Origin: Impatiens glandulifera
Lineage: Eukaryota; Streptophyta; Magnoliopsida; Ericales; Balsaminaceae
Length of the DNA stretch: 64,000 nucleotides
Assembly (NCBI RefSeq): GCF_907164915.1
Contig: NC_061867.1
Span: 26,760,308 to 26,824,307, forward strand
Direction: 5' to 3'
Positions 45,923 through 57,611 of this stretch are shown piece by piece; position 1 is the stretch's first letter, and each line of letters opens with the position of its first letter. The position numbers were made by a program, and so were the translations under genes. The notes beneath the pieces are model-generated. The model saw only the letters and a program-made list of their open reading frames with translations. It was not told the origin of the DNA and did not search any database.

Positions 45923-46329
45923 TTACGCTCAGGGAACTGGTGTTCGAATTTGGGGAGCTAACTTCAAATATATTGATTCTACATTACTAAAATAAGGATG
46001 AATTATGAACTTTAATGTTTCAACTCTTCAATTCTAACCTTCCTAATTACATTTCTCCAATTATAAAATGTTGATATTATAGATTTGCAATTGCTATTGG
46101 ATCTTTACAACTGGACTTTACTGCAATAAACAACAAATAAAACTACAAATTATTAGAATGTAAAATATGTAACTACTGAACATTTTCAGGCTAAAAAATA
46201 TGGCATAGAAGCTCTACAAATCAGCATCAAACGCGAATAAAAAACAATTGACCAACCAAATTCCATGTGTTGTTTATGATCGATCTTGTTAAATAATCAG
46301 AGAAAAGAAACTTATACAATGATCTAAAT
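45923..46329. other. Intergenic spacer between convergent genes
   Basis: It contains the 3' untranslated parts of both genes. Nothing else is seen. Confidence 0.6.
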
Positions 46330-48939
46330 TCAACTCTGTCTATGTCTCTTCTCTTCCCGAGATTCCATCTCTTTTACATTGTCTACTATGCAATCGATTC
46401 TCTGAGACAAACTCAGGTTATGCTCCTCAATGTGCTCAAACAACATCTCCAAATGCCTTTTATAGGCTGCAGATCTCTTTTTCTCAATAGCCAGCTGTTG
46501 GGATAGCTCCCTTATTTTATCATGCTCATTCTACAAAACCATGCCCAAGCAAATAAGCTAAATAGAAATATTTAAAGAAATGTTTGAAGGAAGGAAACAA
46601 ATATACAAATTTGACAAGATTTAGACATAAAGAAATGCTAATGGTCAATATGGCAAGTTAAATTTCCTCAAGTCAGTCAAGAGAATATAAATTCTAGCAT
46701 TTGTTCAACTAAAACAAGATAAAATATCAATAGCTCAACATATTCTAGTACCAAACTACTCCAGCTCAGATTTTTTTTTTAGACAAAATTTTCTCGAAGA
46801 GGATTGCACAACATCTCATCATCATGATTCCACTTCAGTCAAGATGCTTTCAGTACGAATCTAATCTAATATAGAAGATAGAATCTCCATAGCTCAACAT
46901 ATTCTCGTAGCAAACTACTACAGGTCAGTTTTTTTTTTTAACACAATTCCATCCGTGGCTTATTGTTATGTCTTTTCTTCATCTTTCCTAGGAAGTCTTT
47001 TTTCCTGGAAAAGGCTAGCACAACATCTTATCATCATAATCCCACTTCAATCAAGGTGCTTTTAGTACGAATCGAACTTGAGATCTCAACCTATTGACTT
47101 CAAATCTTTTTACTACTTGAGCTACCATGGGTGAGTTACATCGAGTTAGATGGGGAGGTTAGCACAACAGCTCATTGTCATGACCCCTTAACTTAATCCA
47201 GGTGCTTCAATGAGAATCAAACCACATACCTCATGCCACTTAAGCTACATGTGTTTTTCTCTTGAATTACCCTGGATGAGTTTACTCTAGGTTAGTTGGG
47301 GAGACTAAGACAACAACTATTTCCATGACCCCTCAACTTAATCCAGGTGCTTCAATTAGAATCAAACCGCATACTCATGTCTTTTAAGCTATCCTTGTTT
47401 TTCTTGAGCTACCCTGCAGGAGTTATTTTGAATTAGGTGGTGAGACTAACACAATAACCCACTACCATGTGACCCCTCAGCTTAATCCAAGTGCTTCATT
47501 TAGAATTAAACCACATCCCACATGCCATTTAATTCTACCCGTATTTTGTTCTTTTGACTTAGTGTACAAGATGTCTTGGGAGGAGGCATAACACACACAA
47601 AACATCTTTAAGCCTGATCGACTATTCCCATTCTAAATTCCATTTGCCCCTTGCGGCTAGGGTTGCAGGGTGTCAGAGGATTGGACTCTTACATTGTCCC
47701 CTATCGAGATACTAATAGTTGTCTTGAAAACCTAGGCCACCGTTGCGGGTTACTAAGGCCTTGTTTGATGAATGGTTATATAGATTTAATCAAAATAACC
47801 CCTTATCCTATCATCAATCACTTTGAAAATCCAATCAATAAATAAAATATCCTTATTCTTTTTTATAACATTTCAAAATATCAAATACAAAGATATTTTA
47901 GTCATTTAACAAGAAAGAACAGATTTGAGAATATACCGGGTATTGGTCACAGATTAAGTCTCGGCGACCTTTCCCAGGAGTGAGAGGATGAGTATGTTCC
48001 TTCACAAACTTCGTAACAACCCATTTCCCAGAACTCACTTTTCTAACCAAAATCATGGACAGACATCCAACTCTTGTTTCAGCCCTTTGTCTTACAATCT
48101 TTTCACGCTTATCTGGTATTCTGAATCCCTCTTTGTTGCAAACAAGAGCCCTGCCAATAGCAGAACCATCACGTCTTGACCGTGACAGTTTGCTCACTCG
48201 GGTGACAAAGCCAATTCGTGTGGCATACGCATTATAGAATGAATGAGCTTCAGTTTCAGATTCAAATTCCTGTCCCAAAAAAGGTTCATCATCAGGACGT
48301 GAAACATTTAAAGCTTTGGGCTGTTCATCAAGCAAAGCCAATTCCCTGCCGGAAAGGCCTTGGTTAAACTCATCGTCATCATCATGTTGGTAAGAACCTT
48401 CGAAAGAGCTAACCGCAGCCAAGTCATTGTCTTCATCGTTCCTACTACTACCCATATCAGCTGAAATACCCAGCACCTCACCATCAACATTTCCATCAAC
48501 CTCAAAATCCACTGCAATAAAGATGAAACAAGTTTTATCAATTAAATTTCAGATTTATGATCTTGATAAATGCCTGTGAGATTATATACAGATTAGATGA
48601 AGGGTTCTCATTCAAGTGAAAAACTCAAAAGATTCTTCAGTAAGATAAAAAATGGAAACAAGTTTAAACATTTTCCAAAATCAGGACCGAATACAACAGG
48701 TTTAATCGTGCCCTATCTTCTCCCTGCAGTTTGCTTAATTCCTGCAACTTGCAACCCTATTATTTTTTAGGGCTGACTGAAGCATAATTTGCCAGCAACA
48801 TCAAATCGGAAAGAATATATAGACGACTTTGTAGCGGTAAATAATTGATTCGGACCATCGTAGATATAGAAAGAGGGAGCGAATGATAACGAATAGAAAA
48901 TCAAACAATACCATGAGAAAGAGAGTTGAAGAACTTACT
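46330..48939 (-). CDS. Short FAR1-type DNA-binding protein (FHY3/FAR1 family), three exons
   Basis: Exon 1 ends at 48939 with gcga/gtaagt, exon 2 is 48511-47937 and exon 3 is 46530-46330. Introns are GT-AG. The start codon appears split: A ends exon 1 and TG starts exon 2. The product is 258 residues. Residues 1-75 are acidic and disordered. Residues about 80-178 are the FAR1 domain, a WRKY/GCM1-like zinc fold with C125, C150, H173 and H175 as likely ligands (RVGCLSM, EHTHPL). Residues 193-258 form a coiled coil. There is no MULE transposase or SWIM domain, so it belongs to the short FAR1 class, probably a nuclear regulator. An in-frame ATG at 49029 would add 30 basic residues, but in poor context. 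The split ATG has G at -3 and +4. Confidence 0.82.
46729..47560 (-). repeat. Cluster of SINE-like units in intron 2 of the FAR1-type gene
   Basis: On the minus strand, units start with a box A-like GGTAGCTCAAGTAGTAAAAAG (about 47120) and have a box B-like AAGTTCGATTC (about 47075). They end in poly(A), seen as T runs at 46929-46940 and 46771-46780. Three more units with the same two boxes but no A-tail lie at about 47121-47260, 47261-47400 and 47401-47560, spaced about 140 bp. The lower part also shows a 162-bp tandem repeat (tagctcaacatattct at 46732 and 46893). All units point the same way as the gene. Confidence 0.7.
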
Positions 48940-49140
48940 CGCAAAATTCCTGTGTGAAATTGCTGAAATAACTCTCACAGTATCAAGAATTGACCTTTTG
49001 GGGATGAAAAGGATTGAGGGGTGATACATTGATTACTGATCATTGTATTATTATCGCTGACAGACTTCATGGACGACAAAGAACGATTCTTTGGAAAGTT
49101 AATGAACCCTAATCAGGTCTCTGCCTTGTGAATTTGTGAT
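48940..49140 (-). other. 5' leader of the FAR1-type gene
   Basis: This is the probable untranslated part of exon 1. It contains an upstream ATG near 49070 that opens a short frame ending before the splice site, and the alternative in-frame ATG at 49029. Either could modulate translation if the transcript starts above them. The transcription start is not visible from sequence alone. Confidence 0.45.
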
Positions 49141-51149
49141 TGCGCACACATGGACGATCACATTATTTTTTCCCTCAACCTAACTTTGTTTTGGTGATTT
49201 ACAATATTTTTGGTCAAAACTCTTTTTCTTTTAAGGATAATATTTTATTAATTAAAAATTTAACTTCCTTAATGTACTTTTATCATCTTAAATTAAATTA
49301 AATTAAATTGAAATATATTATATTTATATAAAAAATAATAATAATGTGAACATATGGAATTAAGGCTAGTAATAATTTTATTTTTGTAAGTGACAAAAAA
49401 ACTATAGTAATTCCATTTTTTCATGCAATTGAGCCAAGATCTAGAATCTAAGCATGTTTTTCTAGATATGCTCTTGCAATTTTATTTTAAAGTTTAAATC
49501 AAATTTCAAATATATATATTTGATATAATCTATGCATGACATAGATGGATTACCTTGAAAAAGCCTTCAAAAACAAAATAAAAATTTATAATATGATTTT
49601 ACCGAGATTTGAACATTTTGTGTACACATATAGTTAATAAACTTATAAACAATTTAACTAAACAGTATAAATTAATTAAGTTATTTTTTGTAATTTAAAT
49701 ATTAAACTATTATACATCTTTATATTATTTTTAAAGTGTTCAAAAAATTAAAAATAAAATAAAAATTCCATAGATCTCTTATCATATCCAATATGACATG
49801 CAAATATCAAATATTATTATTTAGAGAAAAAATGGGTTAGTAATTCAATTTTGAAACAGAATTACTAACTTTAATTAGAAATCCTTGTAGTAATAATTTT
49901 TGAATAGAATGTCTAATTACACAATTTCAAATAAGAAATGATTATTTCTCTATCAAATTTCACTTTTAATACTCATTCAATTTTTGTTCATCACTTCTAG
50001 ACTAGGTATAAAAACAAAAACTCTTACATTTCTTTTGTAAGTAAAGTTAAAAATGAACATTTGTATCAAATTGAAATAAAAAAATTTTATTTGTATAATA
50101 AACATAATTTTTTTTCTAATATTAATCAATTTATTAAAAATAACATTTATTATCGTACGTTAATTGAGTTATATATTTTAATTGTATTTAAGACTAGATA
50201 TATGAAATTTATCTTAATAAGGTTGAGACAGTTAAATCATGACTATGCAATATCGCTAGGTATGTTGATGAATGAGATATACTAATGATACTTAAAAAAA
50301 AACGATTGTCACTTCTGTGAAGGTTGAAATTTTGAAATCACCACTGGTCAATATCACTAGGTGTGCCGATTCGGCCAAATATACCCCAGTTGTAAAAAAA
50401 TATAGTCACAACGCTTAAGGTTTTGAAATCACCGCTTGACAATTTTGTTAGGCGTATCAATTCAACTTATCACCCCGAGTAAAAACTCGCTCGAACATAA
50501 AGTTTTTAAGATTTCTCTCTTAAAAAAACCTACAAAAGTAGATGAAGTTCCGAAAATGCCAAGCCTGTAAGATGAAAGACATGAAAAATCAAAATCTTCA
50601 ACAAAAATCACATTTTGGTTTTTGATAACCATTTTTGAAAACAATCACGAGCATACGATTATGAACTTAGTATGAAGTGATTCCTTTTGTATCGAGAAAA
50701 AACCTTGACTAAATTAGACCTCCTCTAAAACAGTCTAGTACTTTTCATGGGTCTTGTAACGCTGAAGACATTTTGGTCTAGAGCTAATCATGCGACGATG
50801 GGATCAAAATCTTCACTAACTTTTAGGGAAAGAAAGCAAAATGTCTTGGCATTCACCAAGGAATTTTCAAGTCTGTATTCATTTATCCCAAGACTAATCA
50901 TGCATTTTGCATCATGAATTTCCAAAACTTTTGTGATTTTTGAATTCCCAAACATGCATTCATTGTTACCGGTCAAGGCTAACAAATGCATCACAATTTT
51001 GTGGCCTTAGGTCCAAATATGCATTCATGAATTAAGAAAGTAAAATACTCGCATGTTGTTGGGTTATTTCTTTCAACTCATACCAAGTACTTTGGTACCA
51101 AGTTTTGGGGAGTCCTCAAATCAAGCTATGAGGATTATCTTTAGCCATC
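49141..51149. other. Gene-free stretch right of the FAR1-type gene
   Basis: AT-rich up to about 50300. At about 50310-50470 an imperfect repeat of roughly 75-80 bp occurs twice (gttttgaaatcaccgcttgac, and a diverged partner). From 50480 the base composition is more even, with short minus-strand frames of 60-68 codons that match no family I know. It could be degraded retroelement interior. Confidence 0.5.
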
Positions 51150-51625
51150 GCGTGCGTCAAGAGATCCGGGCGCGATCTATTTCATGTCGTGAGTCAACAA
51201 CCTTAGCATGCTGGATTCGTCGTTAGTGTCAACAGATCCGGGCGCGATCTATTTCATTTCAAGAGTCAATAGCCTTAGCATGTTAGATTCATCGTTAGTG
51301 TCAATAGATTCAGACACGATATGTTTCATTTTGAGAGTCAGTAGCCTTAGCGTGATGGATTCGTCTCTAGTGTCAATAGATTCAGACGCGAGCTATTTCA
51401 TTTTGAGAGTCAACAACCTTAACGTGCTGGATTTGTCGTTAGTTTCAACTGATTTGGGCACGATCTGTTTCATTTCGAGAGTCAACAACCTTAGTGTGTT
51501 AGATTCATCGTTAGTATCAACATATCCCAAGGGCAATCTATTTTATTTCAAGAGTCAACAACCTTAGCGTGCTGTATTCATCGTTAGTGTCAACAGATCT
51601 CGGGTGTGATCTGTTTTGTTACATG
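51150..51625 (+). repeat. Minisatellite, 72-bp units
   Basis: There are about six imperfect units of 72 bp containing aaccttagcrtgctggattc, gttagtgtcaacagatccg and ctatttcatttc. Since 72 is a multiple of three, one frame stays open over 119 codons with a 24-residue repeat (MLDSSLVSTD at each start). This is a by-product of the period, not evidence for a protein. Confidence 0.9.
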
Positions 51626-52255
51626 AATCAACACCCTTAGCGCGTTGAATTCATTTGTTTCGTTTCATGAATTGGCAGCTTTAGTGTGTTGAGTTCATTT
51701 ATTTCATTTCATGAATCGACATCCTTAGCATATTGAGTACATTTGTTTCATTTCATTAATCGATAGCCTTAGCATGCTGAGTTTATTTGTTTCATTTTAT
51801 TAATTGGCAGCCTTAAGCATTCTGAATTCATCTGCATTGTTTCATGAATCGACGACCTTAGCGTGCTGAGTTAATTTTTTTATTTCATGAATCGACAACT
51901 TTAAGCGTGTTATGTTCATCTATTTTATTTCATGAATCGATAACCTTAGTGTGCTGAGTTCATTTGTTTCATTTCATGAATCGGTCAGCCTTAGCGTGAC
52001 GAGTTCATTTGTTTTGTTTCATGATTACTTCAGCCTTAGCGTGCCGAGTTCATTTGTTTCATTTCATGAATCAACAACCTTAGCGCGCTGAGTTCATTTT
52101 TGTTTCATGAATCAACAGCCTTAACGTGCTGAGTTCATTTTTGTTTCATGAATCGACAACCTTAGCGTGTTGAGTTCATTTATGTTATGTGAATCAACAA
52201 CCTTAGTATGTTGAGTTCATTGTTTGTGTCATTTTGCGAGACATCAGCCTAAGCG
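51626..52255 (+). repeat. Minisatellite, 44-bp units
   Basis: About fourteen imperfect units share cagccttagcgtgctgagtt followed by catttgtttcatttcatgaa and tcga. Each is the 72-bp unit minus a central 28 bp. It follows directly on from the 72-bp array. Confidence 0.9.
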
Positions 52256-52261
52256 TGTTGG

Positions 52262-52560
52262 ATTCTATGTTTGTTACACAAGCCGCCCATCATCTTGCTG
52301 ACATGAGAACTTTGTGTTTTTCTATAAATTGCTCATTATCTTTTTATGTGAGAATTCAATGTTTTTTAGTGGTCGCTCATTATTCGTTAATATGAGGACT
52401 CATTATTTCTTCCCCGGAAAGTCACTCATTATCTTGTTGATGTGACGACTCTATATTTTGTCAACAGTTGTTCATCATCCGTTGATGTGAGAACTCGCTG
52501 TTTCTTAATAGTTGCTCATTATCCTACGATATGTGAACTCAATCTTCTTGGTAGTTTTTC
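52262..52560 (+). repeat. Adjacent unrelated minisatellite, roughly 44-60-bp units
   Basis: About six imperfect units share gctcattatc, ttgatgtga and gaactc. The unit sequence differs from the 72/44 array beside it. Confidence 0.75.
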
Positions 52561-53230
52561 ATCATTGATTTGATTAAAAACTCTTTTCTATATTGTTACT
52601 TATGATTCTTTTGGAACGTAAGAAATTGACTGACATCCTTAAAAACAAATTGTTATGTGTGTTTTTTGTGGGTTTTGTTATTGTGGAATTATCAAACCTT
52701 TGTAACCAAAATTCAAACTCTCACCCTAATGCAAATTTCGGTTAATGCGGTCCAGTTTTCATTTCTGTCACAGATGTAATTTCTTGATCACCATGATCAA
52801 GTCATCGATGAAACACAAGATACACCACAACTCATGGTTGTTGGTTTGTTAACAATTATTTTCTGTAGGGGATACTATTCGAAGGGTATCTCTACAATTT
52901 TGTTTGTCATATAGAACTGCATAGATACATCGTCTTTCAAATGTATATGGAGTATCTATATATGTACACATGGTTTTAGTATGCTATGTTTGCATATGTT
53001 GTTATCTTGTACATGTATTTTGCAGGAATATTGCTATTGCCACGCATCTCATTCTTCGAATACATGTTGTTATGAAAGGTAAAATAGAGTAGAAGATGCA
53101 CAACCCAAGTTGAATCTTTTCTCCTTTAAATATTTTACATTTTTGGGTTACAAAATTAGTGCATATTTAATCAAGCTTGGACATACGTTTTATAAGGTAA
53201 GAGGTCATCTTCAAACTTCGTCCAAGAGGG
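52561..53230. other. Unassigned flank left of the Copia element
   Basis: No gene is seen. It ends with the gaggg target duplication at 53226-53230. Confidence 0.5.
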
Positions 53231-53598
53231 TGTTAGGATTTGTATCTCCCAATTCCGACCAGCTTGAAACAATCTGTAAAAACACAAGAAAGAAGAACAC
53301 AAGAACACACAGATTTATAGTGGTTCACTCAAATTGAGCTACATCCACTTCAGCCACCACCAGATTTTACTATGAAGAAGAAGAAGGAATACAAAGTTTT
53401 TTCCTCACACTTTATCTCTCTAGAATTCTGTCTCCACAATGTAAACCCTTAATAATTACATATTTATAGGGTAAATATTCAGGTAATAAACCTAAATAAT
53501 TTTGGTCAGGCCCAAGCCCAAAACCAAAAAAGATAAACCCAATAAACTCTAATTAACAATGTAGAGTTTATTATAAGTGTAGGCTCTATAACTCAACA
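53231..53598 (-). repeat. 3' LTR of the complete Copia element
   Basis: 368 bp. It differs from its partner by few substitutions and by three bases in a gaa run (gaagaagaagaag against gaagaagaag). Confidence 0.95.
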
Positions 53599-53695
53599 AT
53601 CTCTCACTTGGAGACTAACTTCATCATCTCTCGATCGGTAGTGGCTTTCCATTTGGTTTCTTAACGAAGAAGACCAACTGAAGTTGCACACAACT

Positions 53696-55285
53696 TCAGA
53701 TCTCATTTGTCACAGTTTTCGTCAACATATCAGTTGGATTCTCACTCCCGGGAATCTTCTCAAGAGCTAATACTCCATCTTCTAAAGCTGACCGGATGAA
53801 ATGATAACGAACCTGTATATGCTTCATCCTGCCATGATAAACAGGATTCTTTTCCAAATGAATGGCACTCTGACTGTCGTATCGCAACACACTTCCCTCG
53901 TAGTCTTGACCCAATTCTCGCAAAAAAGGTTGTAACCACATCATCTCCTTAGCAGCTTCTGTCACAGCAACATACTCTGCCTCACAACTAGAAAGAGCAA
54001 CAATTTTCTGCAATTTTGAAACCCAACTGATTGTAGTACCTCCCAAAGTATAAATGTACCCAGTTGTGCTCTTCCTACTATCAACATCACCACCATTGTC
54101 AGCATCAACATATCCTTCCAAGCCTATATTAGACTTTCGAAAACACAAAGCAAGACCCATACTTCCTCTTAAGTATCGTAGTATCCACTTTACTGCTTTC
54201 CAATGTTGTCTACCCGGATTGCTCATGAATCTGCTAACAACTCCCACTGCATGTGCTATGTCTGGTCTTGTGCAAACTATCACATACATAATACAACCAA
54301 TGGCAGAGGCATACGGAACAGTTGCCATGTAACTTTTCTCCTCCTCTATTGAAGGCGACTGATCTTTAGATAGTCTGAAGTGACTATCTAAGGGGATAGT
54401 AACTAGTTTTGCATCATACAAGTTGAACCTGCTAAGAACTTTCTTCACATATTCTTCTTGTGAAAGCTTGAGAACTTCTTCATCCCTGAAAATTCTCATC
54501 CCAAGGATTTGTTTAGCATCACCCAAATCCTTCATTGCAAACTTTTCAGACAACTCTTTCTTGAGCTTGTTAATCTCATACAAGCTTGCTCCAGTAATCA
54601 ACATGTCATCAACGTAGAGAAGAAGAATAATGTACGATTTATCAAACCTCTTGATATAGCAGCAATGATCAGCTTCACACCTCAAAAAATTGTTACTTTT
54701 CATGAAGCTATCGAACTTCTTGTACCATTGCCTTGGAGCCTGTTTCAAACCACACAGACTCTTCTGAAGCTTACACACAAGCTCATCTTTTCCTTTGATT
54801 TCAAATCCTTCTGATTGTCGCATATAAATCTCTTCATCTAAATCACCATGAAGAAAAGCAGTTTTGACATCCATTTGTTGAAGATGAATGTCTTCTTTCA
54901 CAATCAAACTCAAAATTGTTCTGATTATCATCAATTTAACTACTGGAGAGAAGATCTCATTGTAGTCAATACCTTCTTTCTGTTGAAATCCTTTCACAAC
55001 CAACCTTGCCTTGTACCTCATGGTTTTATCATGTTCTTCTTTAATCTTGAAGATCCATTTGTTGTGAAGTGCTTTCTTTCCCTTTGGTAGCTCAGTGAGC
55101 TCCCAAGTCTGATTCAACATCAAAGAGTCCATCTCATCTTTCATAGCAGACTCCCACTTAATCGATTCATCAGATTGTATTACTTCCTCATAACATTCAG
55201 GTTCACCTCTATCTGTCAACAAGATATAGTTCAGAGATGGAGACCACCTCTCAACTGGTTTTCGATTCCTTGATGATCTTCTCAA
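53696..55285 (-). pseudogene. Reverse transcriptase and RNase H of the complete Copia element
   Basis: The open minus-strand frame has 529 codons. The first RT aspartate is D139 in QMDVKTAFLHGDL, and the catalytic YVDD is at residues 224-227. RNase H begins near GYVDADNGGDVDSRKSTTGY, where asparagine stands in place of the usual tryptophan. It keeps LSSCEAEYVAVTEA and YDSQSAIHLEKNPVYHGR, ending with PTDMLTKTVTNEI. It is intact over its whole length but cut off from gag by upstream stops, so it is listed as part of a dead polyprotein. It could supply activity only if translated separately. Confidence 0.92.
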
Positions 55286-55312
55286 CTGTATAACCGGTGT
55301 TTGCTGATTTAC

Positions 55313-56197
55313 CTATGGGGCCACGTTCTCAACGATTTCATCTTCAACAACACATTGTTCTTCTTCGACAACCGGTATATATTTAGCTGAAAATTGTCTC
55401 AAATCGACTGTACCAGTCTCTTCCAACTTGGAATCACCATCTGATGTCTTCCCAACACAATCTTTGTAGAAAACCTGTTCATTGAAGATAACATTTCTGC
55501 TACGAATGATCTTCCGATTTTGATTATCCCAGAAACGATAACCAAACTCGATATCACCATAACCAATGAAAAAACATTTATTAGACTTTGGATCAAGATT
55601 GCTCCTATCACATTCATTAATATGAACATATGATAAACAACCAAACACTTTCAAATAAGAAAGATTTACCTTTTTATTGCTCCAAGCTTCTTCAAGAATT
55701 CTGAATTCAAGAGGAACAGAGGGTCCCCTGTTTATCAAATAGGCAGCAGTATTAATAGCTTCTGCCCAGAATGTTTTAGGCAGCCCTGCATGCAATTTCA
55801 TGCTTCTAGCACGCTCTTTCAATGTTTGATTCATTCGTTCAGCTACTCCATTCTCTTGAGGCGTTCAGGGAACAATCTTCACCATACTGATCCCATTCAC
55901 AGCACAATATTCTTTGAAATCTAGATTGATATATTCACCTCCATTGTCGGATCTCAAGCACTTAACTTTCAAATTTGTTTCATTTTCAACCAAAGTCTTC
56001 CACTTCTTCAAAATAGCAAATACTTCAGACTTGTGCTTCATAAAGTAAACCCATACTTTTCTTGTTGAATCATCTATAAAAGTCACATAGTAGTATGATT
56101 CTCCAATAGAAGAAACAGGTGTAGGTCGCCACACATCAGTGTGTACCAACTCTAGTCTTTCTTTCTTGAGCTCCTTCCCAATCTTTAAGAAACTCAC
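55313..56197 (-). pseudogene. Integrase of the complete Copia element
   Basis: The minus-strand frame 56197-55865 has the first aspartate in LVHTDVW and the second in RSDNGGEY. After a TGA near 55862 it resumes in the same frame with the glutamate-containing AERMN region and the frame 55834-55313, with LPKTFWAEAINTAAYLINRGP and LKVFGCLSYVHI. A TAG near 55310 ends it before reverse transcriptase. All catalytic positions are kept, and only the stop codons disrupt it. Confidence 0.9.
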
Positions 56198-56323
56198 CCG
56201 TTTCTGTTTTCCAAGAATGTAGTTTTCACATAACTGATGTTCAACAGACTTCAGTTATGGAATCTGTCCATTCTTCAAAAGAATTTTCATCCCTTTTTCG
56301 CTCATATGGCCCAACCTGCAATG

Positions 56324-56710
56324 TCATAGCTCACTGTTCTTCGAGTCATCAATTACAGCAGCAATTGTTTCTCTACAAGTTGAAGTCGTGTATAACGTTC
56401 CAGTTTTGTGACCTCGAGCAACAACAATTGCTCCTTTAGTCACCTTCCATGCAGCATTTCCACAACTGAAATTGTGACCTTCTTCATCAAGTTGTGTAAC
56501 AGAAATCAGATTGCACATTAAACCTGGAATGTGTCTCACCTTATTAATCTTCCAAACAGAACCATTTGCCATCTTCAATTTGATTTCCCCCATGCCAACA
56601 ATATCTAGTGGCTCACCATCTGCGAGATAAACTTTCCCACAGTTTCCAGCCACATAATTCTCCATTAATTCTTTGTGGGCAGTGGTGTGGAAAGACGCTC
56701 CTGAGTCCAA
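56324..56710 (-). pseudogene. Protease and integrase start of the complete Copia element
   Basis: The 128-codon minus-strand frame opens with the aspartic protease motif MDSGASFHTT and continues through HIPGLMCNLISVTQLD. It runs to the point where the integrase zinc finger should start. There TGA replaces an expected tryptophan codon in the LWH-type motif. The finger itself (HCRLGHMS) follows in the same frame, and another stop, TAA, lies near 56240. Confidence 0.88.
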
Positions 56711-56764
56711 AACCCATGAATCTATCGGGCTATCAACAGACAGAAGTAATGCATCAGTGACAGA

Positions 56765-57568
56765 TTATGTAACAACGTTGGCTGCATCATTTTTATCATC
56801 ACCGTTTTTCTTCGGTGCTTTGCAGTTCCTCTTCAGATGACCCTGTTTACCACAATTCCAGCACTCAAATGTCCTCCCAGACTTGGACTGACTTCTCATG
56901 CTCCTTGACATAGATCTGCTCTTACCTCGGTTGAAATTTTTATTATTACCTCTTCCTCTGTTTTCCACATTCAAAGCAGAATCTTTGAATGTTTCACCAG
57001 AATCAATTTTACGAACCTCTTCAGCAAGAATACGATCTCTAACTTCAACAAATTTTAGTTTAGCATTTCCAACTGAATTACTAATTGCTGCCCTCATAGG
57101 TTCCCGGCTATTTGGTAGAGATGCTAACAAAATCAGGGCACTAACTTCATCCCCAAAATCAATCTCAACAGATAGCAATTGATTCACAATTGTATTGAAT
57201 TCATTCAAATGAGTAGTGACATACGTACCATCAACCATTCTTAAGTAAAAGAGTCTTTTCATTAAGTGTACCTTGTTGTTAGCAGATGGTTTCTCATACA
57301 TATCAGAAAGAGCTTTCATCAGACACATGGTGGTCTTCTCCTTTGCTACATTGTGAGCAACTGTCTTGGCTAGCGTCAATCGGACAACTCCCAAAACCTG
57401 TCTATCAAGGAGTTTCCATTCAGCTTCATCCATCTTCTCTGGTTTTTCACTCAAAGGAACATGAAGCTTCTTTCCATAGAGATAATCTTCAATCTGTATT
57501 CTCTAGAAGGCATAATCTGTCCCATCAAATCTTCCAATTCCATGTCCTATACTGTTCTCACTTGCCAT
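56765..57568 (-). pseudogene. Gag of the complete Copia element
   Basis: The minus-strand ATG near 57568 starts the frame. A TAG near 57505 stops it after about 20 codons, at a place where the family has tryptophan. From 57454 the frame is open for 229 codons. It has KMDEAEWKLLDRQ, the gag helices around MKRLFYLRM and FGDEVSALILLASLPNS, an arginine/serine-rich stretch, and a perfect CCHC zinc knuckle CWNCGKQGHLKRNC near the end. A TAA ends it before the protease. It is the RNA-packaging capsid protein, silenced by the early stop. Confidence 0.9.
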
Positions 57569-57611
57569 TGTTTCCAATGCTCAGATCTAGACTAGATGCT
57601 CTGATACTAGT

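Noticed and set aside
47888..47936. Extension of exon 2 of the FAR1-type gene through the donor site to a later stop
   Set aside because: Read-through adds a short tail without family likeness, whereas splicing to 46530 gives a coiled coil in frame with a proper gtatat donor and ttttgtag acceptor.
51208..51567. Open frame of 119 codons with a 24-residue repeat
   Set aside because: It results from the 72-bp minisatellite period being divisible by three. The frame is lost as soon as the 44-bp units begin.
51150..52560. CRISPR-like array
   Set aside because: The organism is a plant, the whole unit is repeated rather than repeat plus unique spacer, and the units are imperfect.
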